Notes under the pieces: model-generated
What the model was told of the DNA's origin: nothing
What the model saw: the letters and a program-made list of their open reading frames with translations, nothing else
The model's database searches: none
Translations under genes and position numbers: made by a program
Source: DASXIF01 sp036498145
Lineage (GTDB): Bacteria > Actinomycetota > Actinomycetes > Mycobacteriales > Jatrophihabitantaceae
Length of the DNA stretch: 64,000 nucleotides
Assembly: GCA_963708625.1 (NCBI GenBank)
Contig: CAVPSV010000004.1
Coordinates: forward strand, 248,001-312,000
Reading direction: 5' to 3'
In this document: positions 28,186-37,590 of the stretch, in pieces
Numbering within the stretch: the first letter of the stretch is position 1
Layout: each line of letters opens with the position of its first letter

Positions 28186-28245
28186 CACCCCGGTCGGACT
28201 CAACGTCGAGTGCTCGCCGCTTCCATGGCCATGGGAAGGAAGATC

Positions 28246-30433
28246 ATGGGTCTAACTCCGGGTGAAGGCGAAGGACGTCGCCGGCCCGCAAGCAGGCTCC
28301 GGCAGACGGTGACCGCGGCCGGGCGAGGGCAGGGCCGCCGCCTAGCCATCGTGCTGGTGGCTGCCGCCTCGGTCGTCATCGGGGTGGCGGTCGGCGGCTC
28401 GGCCGCCTCGGCACTCACCTCACAGACGATCACGTTCGCCCCGCTGTCCGACGAGACCTACGGCGCCGGAGCGCTGGGCATCAGCGCGACCGGCGGCGGC
28501 TCCGGCAACGCGGTTACCTTCTCCACGTCCACCAGCTCGGTTTGCTCGGTGACCAGCAACGGCGATAGCACCGGCACTGTGAGCGTGGTCCACTCCGGAA
28601 CCTGCACGGTGCTCGCGAACCAGGCGGGCAACGGCAGCTTCGCGGCCGCACCGCAGGTCTCGCGGTCGTTCGCCATCAACAAGGCCGTGCTGACCGTCAC
28701 CGGCGCGCCGACGAATCAGGTCTACGGCACGACCGCGTCGCTCGGCGCCAACCTCAGCGGATTTGCCTATTCGGAAAACGGTGGTGAGCTGACGGGCTCG
28801 CCGAGTTGCACGACGACGGCGACCGCCACCAGTTCGGTGACGGGCAGCCCGTACCCGGTTAGCTGCACTATCGGGACGATGACGGACCCCACTGGCAACT
28901 ACACGTTCTCGTTCGTCACCACCAACGCGCTGACGGTCGTCCCCGCGACGGTGACGGTCATCGCGAACAACCAGACCATCACCTACGGCCAGGCTGATCC
29001 GCCGTTCACCTTCCACACCGACGGGCTGGTCGGCAGCGACTCCCTGACGTCGACGCCGACGTGCGGCGTCGGCGGCGCGCACACCGACGCGGGCACGTAC
29101 ACCATCACCTGCGGCGGCGCGGACGCCGGCTCCAACTACACGATCGCCTACCTGAACGGCACGCTGCACATCAACAAGGCGACGCTCACGGTCGACCGCG
29201 GACAACAAGGGCATCACCTACGGCGACCCGTGCCGGCGTTCACCTTCACGCCCACCGGTTTCGTCGGCAGCGACGGCTTCACCACCGCGCCCAACTGCGG
29301 GGTATTCGGTTCGCCGACACATGTCGGGTCGTACTCGATCACCTGTTCCGGCGGGAACGCCGGCGGAAACTACACCATCAACTATGTCTACCGGGACACT
29401 GACGATCGAAGCCGCCGGCGTCACCATCACGGCCGATTCGCAGACGATCACGTACGGCCAGAACGACCCGAGCTTCACCTTCAGCGTCAGCGGGCTGGCG
29501 CACGGTGATTCGTTGACGACCCAGCCCACGTGCCTGGTCACCGGCAACCACCGCAACGTCGGCAACTACCCGATCGTGTGCAGCGGCGCGAACGCATCCG
29601 GCGACTACACCTACAACTACCTCCAGGGCACGCTGCACGTGACCGCAGCGCCGCTCACCATCACCGCGCAGAACCAGACCAAGGTGTACGGGCAGCCTGA
29701 TCCGCAGTTCTCCTACACCGTGAGCGGGTTGGTCGCTGCGGACTCGCTCATCGCCGAGCCCGCGTGTGGCGTCAGTGCCACCCACGCGCACGTGACCAGT
29801 TACACGATCGCCTGCTCGAGTGCCAACGCCGGATCGAACTACACGATCAACTACTTCCCAGGCACGCTGGTGATCACCACCGCGGCGCTGACGGTGACGG
29901 CGAATTCGGTGGAGCGGGAATACGGTGTCGCGAATCCGACCCTCACCGCGGGGATCACCGGCTTCCAGAACGGTGATACGACAGCCAGCCTGTCCGGCAG
30001 CCCGTCGCTGAATACCACCGCCACCACCAACAGCGACCCGGGTCGTTACCCGATCACGGTTGGCCACGGAACGCTGGCATCGTCGGACTACACGTTCATG
30101 TTCCAGGATTCGACGCTGACCATCGACGAAGCGCCGGTGAACGTCGTCGGTGCCCCCGTCAAGGCAAAGCTCCTGGGCGGGAAGCTGACGCTGAGCGCGA
30201 CGGTGACGAACGCGGCGTCCGGTGCCGGGGCCTCGGGCGTGCCCGTGGTGTTCACCGCGACCAACAAGAAGGAGAAGGTCTTCCAGTGCACGGCCGTGAC
30301 CAACTCCTCCGGCGCCGCGAGTTGCGGTATCAAGAGCGGCAGCCCGGCGTCGCTGAAGAAGACCACCTACGTCGTACAGAGCCAGCCGACCATCGACTAC
30401 CTGCCCGGCACCGGAACAGGCACCATCGGCTAG
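28246..30433 (+). CDS. Secreted MBG-repeat adhesin-like protein with three frameshifts
   Basis: After frame correction this is about 728 residues. A basic N-terminus and hydrophobic segment (LAIVLVAAASVVIGVAVGGSAASA) form the export signal. Then come Ig-like and MBG-type beta domains with the recurring pattern VTITAxxQTITYGQxDPxFTF...GDSLTTxPTC...YTINYxxGTLxI, at least five units, ending with a Big_3-like domain (SGVPVVFTATNKKEKVFQCTAVTNSSGAASC). The frame is broken near 29191-29196 (extra base), 29226-29232 (missing base) and 29391-29395 (extra base); each is repaired by one base. GGAAGGA lies five bases before ATG 28246. It directly follows the giant repeat gene and is probably co-expressed surface material. 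Confidence 0.75.
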
Positions 30434-30581
30434 CGGTCGCGGCAGCTGACGGTGGACGGTGAGATGCCCCGAACGGGTGGATCTTCGGCCTGAGGCGGCA
30501 CGGTTGTCGGGGCGCTTGTCACCTCGTTTGTCGGCGCGCTCGTCGGCGCCCTCAGACTCGCGCTTGTCGTATGGTGCCGCT

Positions 30582-31724
30582 ATGCGGCGATGCCTGGTGC
30601 TCGCAATGGTGTTGGCGACGGTCGTGGCGTCGTGCGCAGCATGCCGATTCAGCAAGGTGAATCCGCAGGCCACGGTGGTGATCACCGGGCGCGCGCTGGA
30701 TTCCGCCGGACACCCGTTCGCCGCAGCCAACGTCCGCCTGTTCCGCGAAGCGGACCTCGGCCAGGTACTGCTCGGTTCCGTGCTTGCCGTGGGCACGCTG
30801 GGCCTCGTCTGCGCGCTGCCCGGCGCGCCGGCACCGTGCAACTCCGCGCACGTCGCCACTACCGATGCGAACGGTGGCTACCGGTTCGAGCTCAAAGGAT
30901 CCGACACGCAGGGGCTGATCGGAGAGGTGAACAACCTCGACGTCGTGATCGGAGCACCCGGCTCCGGACCTACCGCGCCGAGCACCGTGCTCCGGTTCAT
31001 CGCCGAGACAACATCGGTGAGCTTGCCGCCCGCGCGGATCTGGAGCGCCGGGGCACGGGTCGAGCAGACAGCAGCGCAGATCCGGCTCGGCTGGGACGCG
31101 CTGCCATCGACGGACGGAGGCTCGGTTCGGTACTCGGCGCAGCTGTACGACGCGCACCAACAGACGTTGTGGACGCAGGCGGCGGGCGCGAGCAGCACCG
31201 CCATTGATGCGCGGGTGCTCGAGGACTACTCCGGCGCTAGCACGGCGGTAACCGCGTACGCCACGGTGCCCGGTAGCGCCAACGCGGGCACGGTGCATGC
31301 GAGCTACCTGTCCGCGCGGCTGCCGGTTCATCCGACTGCCGGCGCACCGCCGTCCCGTCATCGGCCGTGCGCTGCGGTCACTGGTTCCACGACGTTGCCC
31401 ACCACGCCGCAACGGGTCTGTCCGGTCACCAACGGCAACCTGGTCGCGCCGGCTCGGCTGGTGGGCGCGAAGGCTCAGATCGTCAGCGGCGTCGTCGTGG
31501 ATCTCGGCACCGTCCGGCCGGTGCACCTGATCGTGGTGCGGGGCATGGCCGGCCAGTTCGTCATCGAGGTGTCCAGCGACGGCAGGCAGTTCCGACCGCT
31601 GGGCACACAGCTGGGCTCGGCGGTCGCCTTCGCCCCACCGGGTTCGCCGGCGGCCCGTTACGTGCGCGTCCGTGCGCCGAGCGGCCTGGACGAGAGTCTG
31701 ATGTCCCAGATCTCCATCTGGTAG
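30582..31724 (+). CDS. Lipoprotein with discoidin-like C-terminal domain
   Basis: A 380-residue exported protein. The start MRRCLVLAMVLATVVASCAAC gives a lipoprotein signal with a VASC lipobox, so it is probably lipid-anchored on the outer face of the membrane. A carboxypeptidase-regulatory-like domain follows (TVVITGRALDSAGHPFAAANVRLFRE...TTDANGGYRFEL). A fibronectin-like middle contains IRLGWDALPSTDGGSVRYSAQLYD. The last 110 residues (VVDLGTVRPVHLIVVRGMAG...VEVSSDGRQFRPLG...ARYVRVRAP) resemble an F5/8 type C (discoidin) sugar-binding domain. Ligands are unknown. Confidence 0.82.
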   Translation: MRRCLVLAMVLATVVASCAACRFSKVNPQATVVITGRALDSAGHPFAAANVRLFREADLGQVLLGSVLAVGTLGLVCALPGAPAPCNSAHVATTDANGGYRFELKGSDTQGLIGEVNNLDVVIGAPGSGPTAPSTVLRFIAETTSVSLPPARIWSAGARVEQTAAQIRLGWDALPSTDGGSVRYSAQLYDAHQQTLWTQAAGASSTAIDARVLEDYSGASTAVTAYATVPGSANAGTVHASYLSARLPVHPTAGAPPSRHRPCAAVTGSTTLPTTPQRVCPVTNGNLVAPARLVGAKAQIVSGVVVDLGTVRPVHLIVVRGMAGQFVIEVSSDGRQFRPLGTQLGSAVAFAPPGSPAARYVRVRAPSGLDESLMSQISIW

Positions 31725-31811
31725 CGCAGGCGCTGGTGGCAAAACGATCAACCGAGTAACGTCCCCGCCTCGGGGGTGCCTCTTCTCAAGCCGGCACGAG
31801 GGGACAATCAG

Positions 31812-32204
31812 ATGGCGCTGTTGTATTCGTTCGACTCCGCGAAAGTGATCGCAAACCAGAAGTATCCGAACTCTGGGGAGACGATCGCCAAGGTGCAGAA
31901 GGCGTTGGCCGCCAAGAAGGTAGCCAAGCCGCAAATCGACACATTCGTCACGAAGCTGAAGGCGCAGAAGTTCAGCACGGTCACGTTCGACGCCCAGGAG
32001 TACATCCGCAAGAACCAGAAGGGCGCATCGCTCATCCCGATGGATGCCAACGCGGCGGAGAAGGCATTGGCGGTGATGCTGCTCGGGCCGCAGAAGTTGG
32101 TGCTGATGGCCAAGTTCGACCTGTCCGTGCACGAGAAGGGCGGCAAGCTCGAGTTGCAGCACACCAACTGCAAGGGCGTGAAGAAGACGCTGTTCGCGCT
32201 CTGA
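31812..32204 (+). CDS. Small lysine-rich protein of unknown function
   Basis: A 130-residue protein without signal peptide or membrane helix and with many Lys residues (KVQKALAAKKVAKPQIDTFVTKLKAQKF). I do not recognise it. It matches the other helical lysine-rich genes of the region in size class, composition and setting, but it lacks the WQ signature and its C-terminal half looks more like strands (KLVLMAKFDLSVHEKGGKLELQHTNCKGVKKTLFAL). GAGGGGA stands seven bases before ATG 31812, a strong ribosome site. It sits between the discoidin-like lipoprotein and the phospholipase D-like protein, all in one direction. Confidence 0.75.
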   Translation: MALLYSFDSAKVIANQKYPNSGETIAKVQKALAAKKVAKPQIDTFVTKLKAQKFSTVTFDAQEYIRKNQKGASLIPMDANAAEKALAVMLLGPQKLVLMAKFDLSVHEKGGKLELQHTNCKGVKKTLFAL

Positions 32205-32274
32205 CCTTCCTGCTGCCTTTCGGCGGCCGACGAGTTCTCCAGGAGCGGGATCCGGCCCGAGGGGGGCGGCCTGT

Positions 32275-33825
32275 ATGTCTCAGCTGCCGCCGCCGGGCTG
32301 GTATCCCGACGCGTCTGGGGTCACGCGGTTTTGGACTGGCACCAGCTGGACCGACGCTACGGCGCGCCCGGCGCTACCAGCCAACCCGCCACGGCTGGTA
32401 GTCCCGCCACATCCTTCGCCTGCCCGCGGCTACGCCACGACTCCCCCGCTGCGGCACAGGCCGCGTCAGACGCGTCGCGACTGGTACCGGCACAAAGGAG
32501 TCATTGCCTCCTGCGCGGTCATCGGTGTCCTGCTCGTGGTCGCGGCGATCGCAATAGCTGCCAACTCGTCGACGTCGGACAACGCGCCGGCGAGTGCGTT
32601 ATCGACGTCGTCCGAAGCTGCGCACCCAGCGACGAGTCCGTCCGCTCGGCAATTCTCGTTGGTGCAGTATCCGACGGCAGGATTCAGCGGGATTTACGCG
32701 CAGACGGCCGCGGCTCGGGTGACGATCACGATGGAGATGTACGAATTGGCCGACACCACCGAGGAGAGCGCCCTTGCGGCGGCTGAAGCTCGGGGCGTGT
32801 CGGTACGCGTATTGCTGGACTCAGCGTTTTCCGGCCACTCGGTCAACACCCCGGCGTTCACCTATCTCGGCGGGCATGGCGTGTCGGTGCGCTGGGCGCT
32901 TTCCGGCGCGATCTTCCACATCAAGGCCACCACTTTCGACGGCGCGACCGCAGACGTGTCCAGCGCGAACCTGACGAGCAAGTACTACGCAACCACCCGG
33001 GACGCGGAGATCATCGACACCGACCCGGCTCAGGTGCACGCAATCGCCGCCACGTTCACCGCGGACTGGGCCGCGACCTCCACCGCAGCGCTGGGCACCG
33101 GAGCGGTTCAAGCACCGGGGCTGGTCTGGTCGCCGGACACCGACGGTCACACCGCGGAGACGGCGCTGGTCACGCAGATCAACGCCGCGCAGCACAGCGT
33201 CGATTTCGAGAGCGAGGAACTCAGTGACGCCGCGGTCTATCAGGCGCTGGCGGCCGATGCCCGCCGCGGGGTGACGTGCGAGGTGACGATGACGAACTCC
33301 AGCGACTGGGACGCCGGGTTCGCTGCGATCACCGCCTCCGGCTGCCACGTGCACGTCTACCCGGATAGCGCCAGCGCGCTGTACATCCACGAGAAGCTGA
33401 TCCTTGACGATGCCGGCACGCCGCAGGCGAGCTTGCTGATCGGCTCACAGAACGCATCGGCCACGTCGTTGACCCGCAACCGCGAACTGAGCCTGCTGTT
33501 GACCGCCGAGCAGGCACCAACCGTCCTCGCCGACGTCACAACAACATTCGGCGGCGACTACAACGGTGCGAGCGCCTGGCAGGCGACACCGAGCACGCAT
33601 CCCGCCCCCACCCATCCCTCGACACCTCACCTCAGCTCGTCGGCGCCCCGCGTCGCCCCTACCTCTCCCACGAAGCCCAGCTGCACACCGCTGACGAGCA
33701 AGGGCGGCTGCTACACGCCAGGAGAGATGTGCCGCACCAGCGACCGCGGCCACTCCGGCATCGACAAAGACGGGGACCCGATCACCTGTGAGAACAACAA
33801 CGGCTGGCGCTGGGAACGCAGCTGA
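32275..33825 (+). CDS. Membrane-anchored phospholipase D-like protein with DUF2510 and Excalibur domains
   Basis: A 516-residue protein. Residues 3-33 are a DUF2510 domain (PPPGWYPDASGVTRFWTGTSWTD). One membrane helix follows (about 74-96). The exported part carries two HxK(x4)D motifs of the phospholipase D superfamily, H215-x-K217...D222 and H372-x-K374...D379, so both halves of the active site are present. PLD-family enzymes cut phosphodiester bonds in lipids or nucleic acids. The last 50 residues (GGCYTPGEMCRTSDRGHSGIDKDGDPITCENN) are an Excalibur calcium-binding-like domain. The substrate is unknown; an extracellular nuclease or phospholipase is likely. ATG at 32275. Confidence 0.9.
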   Translation: MSQLPPPGWYPDASGVTRFWTGTSWTDATARPALPANPPRLVVPPHPSPARGYATTPPLRHRPRQTRRDWYRHKGVIASCAVIGVLLVVAAIAIAANSSTSDNAPASALSTSSEAAHPATSPSARQFSLVQYPTAGFSGIYAQTAAARVTITMEMYELADTTEESALAAAEARGVSVRVLLDSAFSGHSVNTPAFTYLGGHGVSVRWALSGAIFHIKATTFDGATADVSSANLTSKYYATTRDAEIIDTDPAQVHAIAATFTADWAATSTAALGTGAVQAPGLVWSPDTDGHTAETALVTQINAAQHSVDFESEELSDAAVYQALAADARRGVTCEVTMTNSSDWDAGFAAITASGCHVHVYPDSASALYIHEKLILDDAGTPQASLLIGSQNASATSLTRNRELSLLLTAEQAPTVLADVTTTFGGDYNGASAWQATPSTHPAPTHPSTPHLSSSAPRVAPTSPTKPSCTPLTSKGGCYTPGEMCRTSDRGHSGIDKDGDPITCENNNGWRWERS

Positions 33826-33834
33826 CGTCAGCCC

Positions 33835-33965
33835 ATCTCAGCTGGGCTGGGTCGACTCGATGCCGACGGCTTGGGCGGCCGCGGCCAGACGGTGGTCGCT
33901 CGAGCCCTCGATGACGTCCGTCCGGCCGCCGCGGCCCGGATCGGAGCGTAGATCGATCTCGGAAG
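33835..33965. pseudogene. Fused remnants of a PIN toxin 3' end and a helical-protein 3' end
   Basis: Bases 33844-33898 are about 90% identical to 35870-35924. On the minus strand they encode the toxin tail DHRLAAAAQAVGIES and a stop. Bases 33902-33960 match 37350-37407. On the plus strand they encode ALDDVRPAAAARIGA and a stop, identical to the end of the helical protein gene at 36646. This short stretch is therefore a second copy of the toxin-antitoxin-helical gene block that has lost about 1.4 kb from its middle. It flanks the GMC oxidoreductase gene on the left, while the complete copy flanks it on the right. Confidence 0.85.
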
Positions 33966-33992
33966 CGTGCCCGGCGCTGTTAGGTTCGTCGG

Positions 33993-35840
33993 ATGAGCGA
34001 GGCTGCGGACTTTGTCGTCGTCGGGGCTGGTTCAGCCGGTGCAGTGATCGCCGCCCGGTTGTCCGAAGACCCCACCACCCGGGTCATCCTGATCGAGGCC
34101 GGCGGCACGCCCCCCGCGGCGGAACTGATGCCCGCCGCCTGTCCGGTCCTTCAACTCGATCCCGACACCGACTGGATGTTCACGGCCGACGCCGGCGGCG
34201 CAGGGTTGGGCCTGGTCGGGGGTCGGATGATGGTGCCGCGCGGCAAGATGCTCGGCGGCACGTCGGGCATCAACTACATGGCCTACGTCCGCGGCCACCC
34301 CGGCGATTTCGACGCGTGGGCCGATGGCGGGGCGACGGGCTGGAGCTACGACGAGGTCCTGCCCTACTTCCGCAAGAGCGAGGGACTCGTTGCCTCGCCG
34401 GAGATACCGATCGATCCGACTGCGCACGGCACCGACGGTCCGATGGGCGTATCCGTCCGCTCCCCTGTGCTACCGGGAGCGCGGGCGTTCGTGGACGCCG
34501 CGGTGGCGGCGGGGATTCCCGAGGGTGACTACAACGGACGCGATCGAGGCGGCCCGGCCGGTCTGGTGTCGCTGTTGCAGACGACGACTGTGGACGGCAA
34601 GCGGACGAGCACGTATCACGCGTTCCTCGAGGGCAAGGTCGAGGTCCGTCCGAATCTCATGGTCGTCACCCACGCCCAGGTCACCCGCATCATCGTCGAC
34701 GGCGAGCTTGGCGAACTGCGCGCGACGGGCGTGGAGTACGTCGACAGCGACGGCGTGACACAGGTCGCGACGGCGGGTCGCGAGGTCGTACTCAGCGCTG
34801 GTGCCATCGGTTCACCGCAGCTGCTGATGCTGTCCGGCGTCGGGTCGCGCGAACACCTGGAATCGGTCGGCATCACGTGCGTCGTCGACTCGCCCGAGGT
34901 TGGCCAGCACCTCAAGGACCACCTGCAAATGGGGTTGATGTTTGCCGCTCCCGGCCTCGGTGTGTCGATGGCGGCGGTCGGTGTTGGCATGGGTCCCGAT
35001 GCGCTGCGCGCACCCGCCGGTCCGTTGCCGGCCGACCCGGCCGACGACGATGGGCTGCCGCCGGAATTGAGCGGGCTCAAGGCTGAGGCGCAGCGTCAGC
35101 TCGTCGAGTGGGCGACGACGGGCCGGGGCGTGGTGTCGTCGTCGTTGTATGACGCGAGCGCGTGGCTGTCCACCGGTCTGGGCGATGCGCATACCCATGA
35201 CGCACAGATCGGGTTGTTCGCGTGCGGCTACAACACCGCTATCTGGCAGGGGTGTCTGCGCGTCGACCCGGCCACCTACTTCGCCGATCCCGAGACCGCA
35301 CTCGGCCCGCAGGCTGAGAGCCTGATTGCCCTGGCGAACCCGGTGCAGCCGCACAGCGAGGGCGAAGTCCGGCTGGCGAGCGCCAACCCACGCGCCGCCC
35401 CTGACATCCGGATGAACTACTACGGCGATCCACACGACATGGCTGTCATGCGCGCCACCGTGCGTCGCACCCTCGACATCATCGACAAGTTGCGCGAGAC
35501 GCACCAGGTCGGGGACGTACTCGTGCCGCCCGCACTTGCCACCAAGCATGGACACACACCTGGCGCGGCCCTGAGCGATGAGTTGATCGAAGACTTTGCC
35601 CGTCACTATTCGTTCACGGTGTATCACCCGACGAGCACCTGCCGGATCGGGTCGGTGGTCGATTCGCGCCTGCGTGTCGTCGGCGTCGACGGCCTGCGTG
35701 TCGCGGACGCGAGTGTCATGCCCAACGTCGTCAGCGGCAACACCAATGCGGCCGCAATCATGATCGGCGAGAAGGCCGCCGAGATGATCGCGGCCGACCA
35801 CGACCTCGCGCTCGATGAATTCGTCGGCCAGCCCGCGTGA
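33993..35840 (+). CDS. GMC-family FAD oxidoreductase (choline dehydrogenase-like)
   Basis: A 615-residue flavoprotein that would oxidise an alcohol group. The FAD Rossmann motif is FVVVGAGSAGAVIAARLSED (residues 7-26). GMC signature 1 is around GKMLGGTSGINYMAYVRGHPGDFDAWA and signature 2 is GAIGSPQLLMLSGVG. The catalytic His lies in YHPTSTCRIG, and the closing motif is VRVADASVMPNVVSGNTNAAAIMIGEKAAEMI with Thr/Ala variation. The substrate cannot be read. There is an unusually long insert around LPADPADDDGLPPELSGLKAEAQRQLVEWATTGRG. It is flanked by partial and full copies of the same toxin/helical gene block. Confidence 0.92.
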   Translation: MSEAADFVVVGAGSAGAVIAARLSEDPTTRVILIEAGGTPPAAELMPAACPVLQLDPDTDWMFTADAGGAGLGLVGGRMMVPRGKMLGGTSGINYMAYVRGHPGDFDAWADGGATGWSYDEVLPYFRKSEGLVASPEIPIDPTAHGTDGPMGVSVRSPVLPGARAFVDAAVAAGIPEGDYNGRDRGGPAGLVSLLQTTTVDGKRTSTYHAFLEGKVEVRPNLMVVTHAQVTRIIVDGELGELRATGVEYVDSDGVTQVATAGREVVLSAGAIGSPQLLMLSGVGSREHLESVGITCVVDSPEVGQHLKDHLQMGLMFAAPGLGVSMAAVGVGMGPDALRAPAGPLPADPADDDGLPPELSGLKAEAQRQLVEWATTGRGVVSSSLYDASAWLSTGLGDAHTHDAQIGLFACGYNTAIWQGCLRVDPATYFADPETALGPQAESLIALANPVQPHSEGEVRLASANPRAAPDIRMNYYGDPHDMAVMRATVRRTLDIIDKLRETHQVGDVLVPPALATKHGHTPGAALSDELIEDFARHYSFTVYHPTSTCRIGSVVDSRLRVVGVDGLRVADASVMPNVVSGNTNAAAIMIGEKAAEMIAADHDLALDEFVGQPA

Positions 35841-35863
35841 GTTCGAGTAGGTCCTTCCGCCTC

Positions 35864-36256
35864 TCAGGCGGGCTGGATCGACTCGATGCCGACGGCTTGG
35901 GCGGCCGCGGCTAGTCGGTGGTCGTATGCGACGAACGCGGTCAGTTCGGCGTGGACCGACAGGGCGCTGGCCAGGTGAATCGCGTCCAGCGTGCGCAATG
36001 CGCGATCGCCCACCTCGGAAGCCTCATCGATCAGTCCGCCGTTGAGCGGGATCAGGTCCAACTGCGCGACCAGTGCTCGTGCCGCGGGGACGACGCTGGC
36101 GTCCAGCCGCCGTGACGCGCGCACGACCTCGATCTTGGCAATCTCGCTCGTGATCATCGGCGTCTCGGCGTGTTCGGAAATCCAGCGAGCCAGCGACGCG
36201 CTGTCGCTCTCCTCGAACAGCAATTTGAGCAAGGCAGACGAATCCAGATAGATCAC
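35864..36256 (-). CDS. VapC-like PIN-domain toxin
   Basis: A 130-residue ribonuclease toxin. The PIN acidic residues are visible at D5 (MIYLDSSALLKLLFEE), E43 (AKIEVVRAS), D91 (LDAIHLASA) and D112 (AYDHRLAAAA). VapC proteins cleave tRNA or rRNA and are neutralised by the partner antitoxin. It starts with GTG at 36256 and overlaps the antitoxin stop (GTGA). A truncated second copy of its 3' end lies at 33844-33898. Confidence 0.92.
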   Translation of the reverse strand: MIYLDSSALLKLLFEESDSASLARWISEHAETPMITSEIAKIEVVRASRRLDASVVPAARALVAQLDLIPLNGGLIDEASEVGDRALRTLDAIHLASALSVHAELTAFVAYDHRLAAAAQAVGIESIQPA

Positions 36257-36516
36257 CGATCGTCGCGCAATTCGTCGAGAACCGAATCGCTCGACCTTGC
36301 CGCAACCACGCGTGCGGGCAGGCGCAACGCCCCCGAGCCGGGTATCAGGCGACCGTCCGCAATCAGCCGATCACGCGCGTCGCGCGCGGGGCTGGGCGGC
36401 ACCAGCAGCGCCACCAAGTGCCCGCGCTCGGTCACCTCGACCGTCTCCCCTGACTTGACCCGGTCCAGGTAGCGACTCGCGTGCTGGCGCAGCTCGCGCA
36501 CTCCAATCCGTTCCAT
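36253..36516 (-). CDS. Phd/YefM-type antitoxin
   Basis: An 87-residue antitoxin. The sequence MERIGVRELRQHASRYLDRVKSGETVEVTERGHLVALLVPP is a typical Phd/YefM DNA-binding domain. The C-terminal part (SGALRLPARVVAARSSDSVLDELRDDR) is the expected toxin-wrapping tail. I use ATG 36516; an in-frame ATG at 36537 would place the start inside the inverted repeat that probably regulates the operon. Confidence 0.9.
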   Translation of the reverse strand: MERIGVRELRQHASRYLDRVKSGETVEVTERGHLVALLVPPSPARDARDRLIADGRLIPGSGALRLPARVVAARSSDSVLDELRDDR

Positions 36517-36525
36517 TTGGCAATT

Positions 36526-36544
36526 GTAGCATTTCAAGTGCTAC
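36526..36544. promoter_or_regulatory. Operator-like inverted repeat of the PIN toxin module
   Basis: GTAGCA-(7)-TGCTAC is a perfect 6-7-6 inverted repeat ten bases upstream of the antitoxin start. It lies in a small AT-rich patch, suiting autoregulation by a Phd-type dimer. Confidence 0.55.
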
Positions 36545-36645
36545 CTCCACGCGGCTGAAGCACTCACGTGGACGCGGGCGCTTTCCGGCCATAGCGTCAT
36601 CGTGGCCGGCTGACTGGAGCGGGTGCCCGACACGATGGGAGCGTC

Positions 36646-37398
36646 ATGCACGACTGGCCGGCGATGCGGAAGACGTGGCAGGACAACCGCGACGGAATGA
36701 AGGTGCCGAAGGGTGCTGGTAAGACCAGTATTGGTGACGCCATCAAGCGCGTCTCAGTGGCGCAGCCCAAGGGCCTGAAGCCGTTCGTCGCAGAGCTGAC
36801 GAAGCTCGACGCGAGCCTGAAGCTGTACAAGGCGACGATCGTCAAGAACAAGAAGTACCAGCCCTTCGCCGCCTGGATCGGTAACAACATCGAGAAGTGG
36901 GTGAAGGACGACAAGGCATCGGCCGAGAACGAGCGTGCCCAGCTGACGAAGGCGGTCAACGACATCCATCAGGCGCAGCTGCAAGCGAGAGTGGGCCTGC
37001 CGACGGCAACTCAGGACCTGCTGGCGGCCGCTGATGCCAGCGCTCGGGCGCAAAGCAAGCCTGCAGACTCCGCGATGTCACTTGCCCTGGTGAAGGAGGA
37101 TGCCGCCAGGATTGGTGATGTCTTCAAAGACTGGCTGACGGCCGTGGCCGAAGTCGGCAAGATCTGCGATAGGACGGCGAAGCTCTACGGGCAGAACTCG
37201 ACGATCACCGTCGCGACCAAATTGGCCGCGCTGTCGAGCGAGTCGACGGACTTCAAGACCAAGATTTTGGCGATGGCGAAGCGCAAGACCTGGGGAGACG
37301 TCCTATCCGAGGTCCGGGTGCTCGAGTCGGACGCCAAGGTGTGGATGTCAGCCCTCGATGACGTCCGTCCCGCCGCCGCGGCCCGCATCGGAGCGTAG
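36646..37398 (+). CDS. Lysine-rich helical protein, WQ/GDAI family (member 2)
   Basis: A 250-residue protein without export signal, predicted almost entirely helical and rich in Lys and Ala. I do not recognise it. Its N-terminus (RKTWQDNRDGMKVPKGAGKTSIGDAIKRV) aligns closely with the gene at 43782 (KKWQTKRDEYNVPKGAARVSVGDAL) and more distantly with that at 21501. W11, Q12, VPKGA 20-24 and SIGDAI 28-33 are the shared points. The C-terminus is ALDDVRPAAAARIGA, and an identical ending is preserved in the remnant at 33902-33960. GGGAG precedes ATG 36646. It is divergent from the PIN toxin module. Confidence 0.78.
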   Translation: MHDWPAMRKTWQDNRDGMKVPKGAGKTSIGDAIKRVSVAQPKGLKPFVAELTKLDASLKLYKATIVKNKKYQPFAAWIGNNIEKWVKDDKASAENERAQLTKAVNDIHQAQLQARVGLPTATQDLLAAADASARAQSKPADSAMSLALVKEDAARIGDVFKDWLTAVAEVGKICDRTAKLYGQNSTITVATKLAALSSESTDFKTKILAMAKRKTWGDVLSEVRVLESDAKVWMSALDDVRPAAAARIGA

Positions 37399-37590
37399 GT
37401 CGAAGTCAGCTCCCGGGTAACGCAGTCACGCCTCAGGAGAGCCCGTGTCGTTCGCACCATGCGAACTCGGCGCACGCTGATCACGGAACGGCGTCACGAC
37501 TCCACTAGTTCGACGCCGCGGTGGCCGTGCGGCCGCTTGCAAAACGTGCGACGATCGCGGACCTGCGGTGCCCTCAACGGAGGTCCAAAC
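37399..37590. other. Intergenic stretch, nothing recognised
   Basis: About 190 bases between two lysine-rich helical genes in the same direction. I see no gene, hairpin with a U-run, or repeated motif. Confidence 0.6.

Noticed and set aside
30459..30581. Upstream extension of the lipoprotein gene
   Set aside because: The lipoprotein signal starts at ATG 30582; the extra 41 residues would block export.
31740..31811. Possible shared promoter motif (GAGTAAC-like) upstream of several lysine-rich genes
   Set aside because: Similar words occur near 31755, 37417 and 43725, but spacing to the starts differs and no partner -35 element is consistent.
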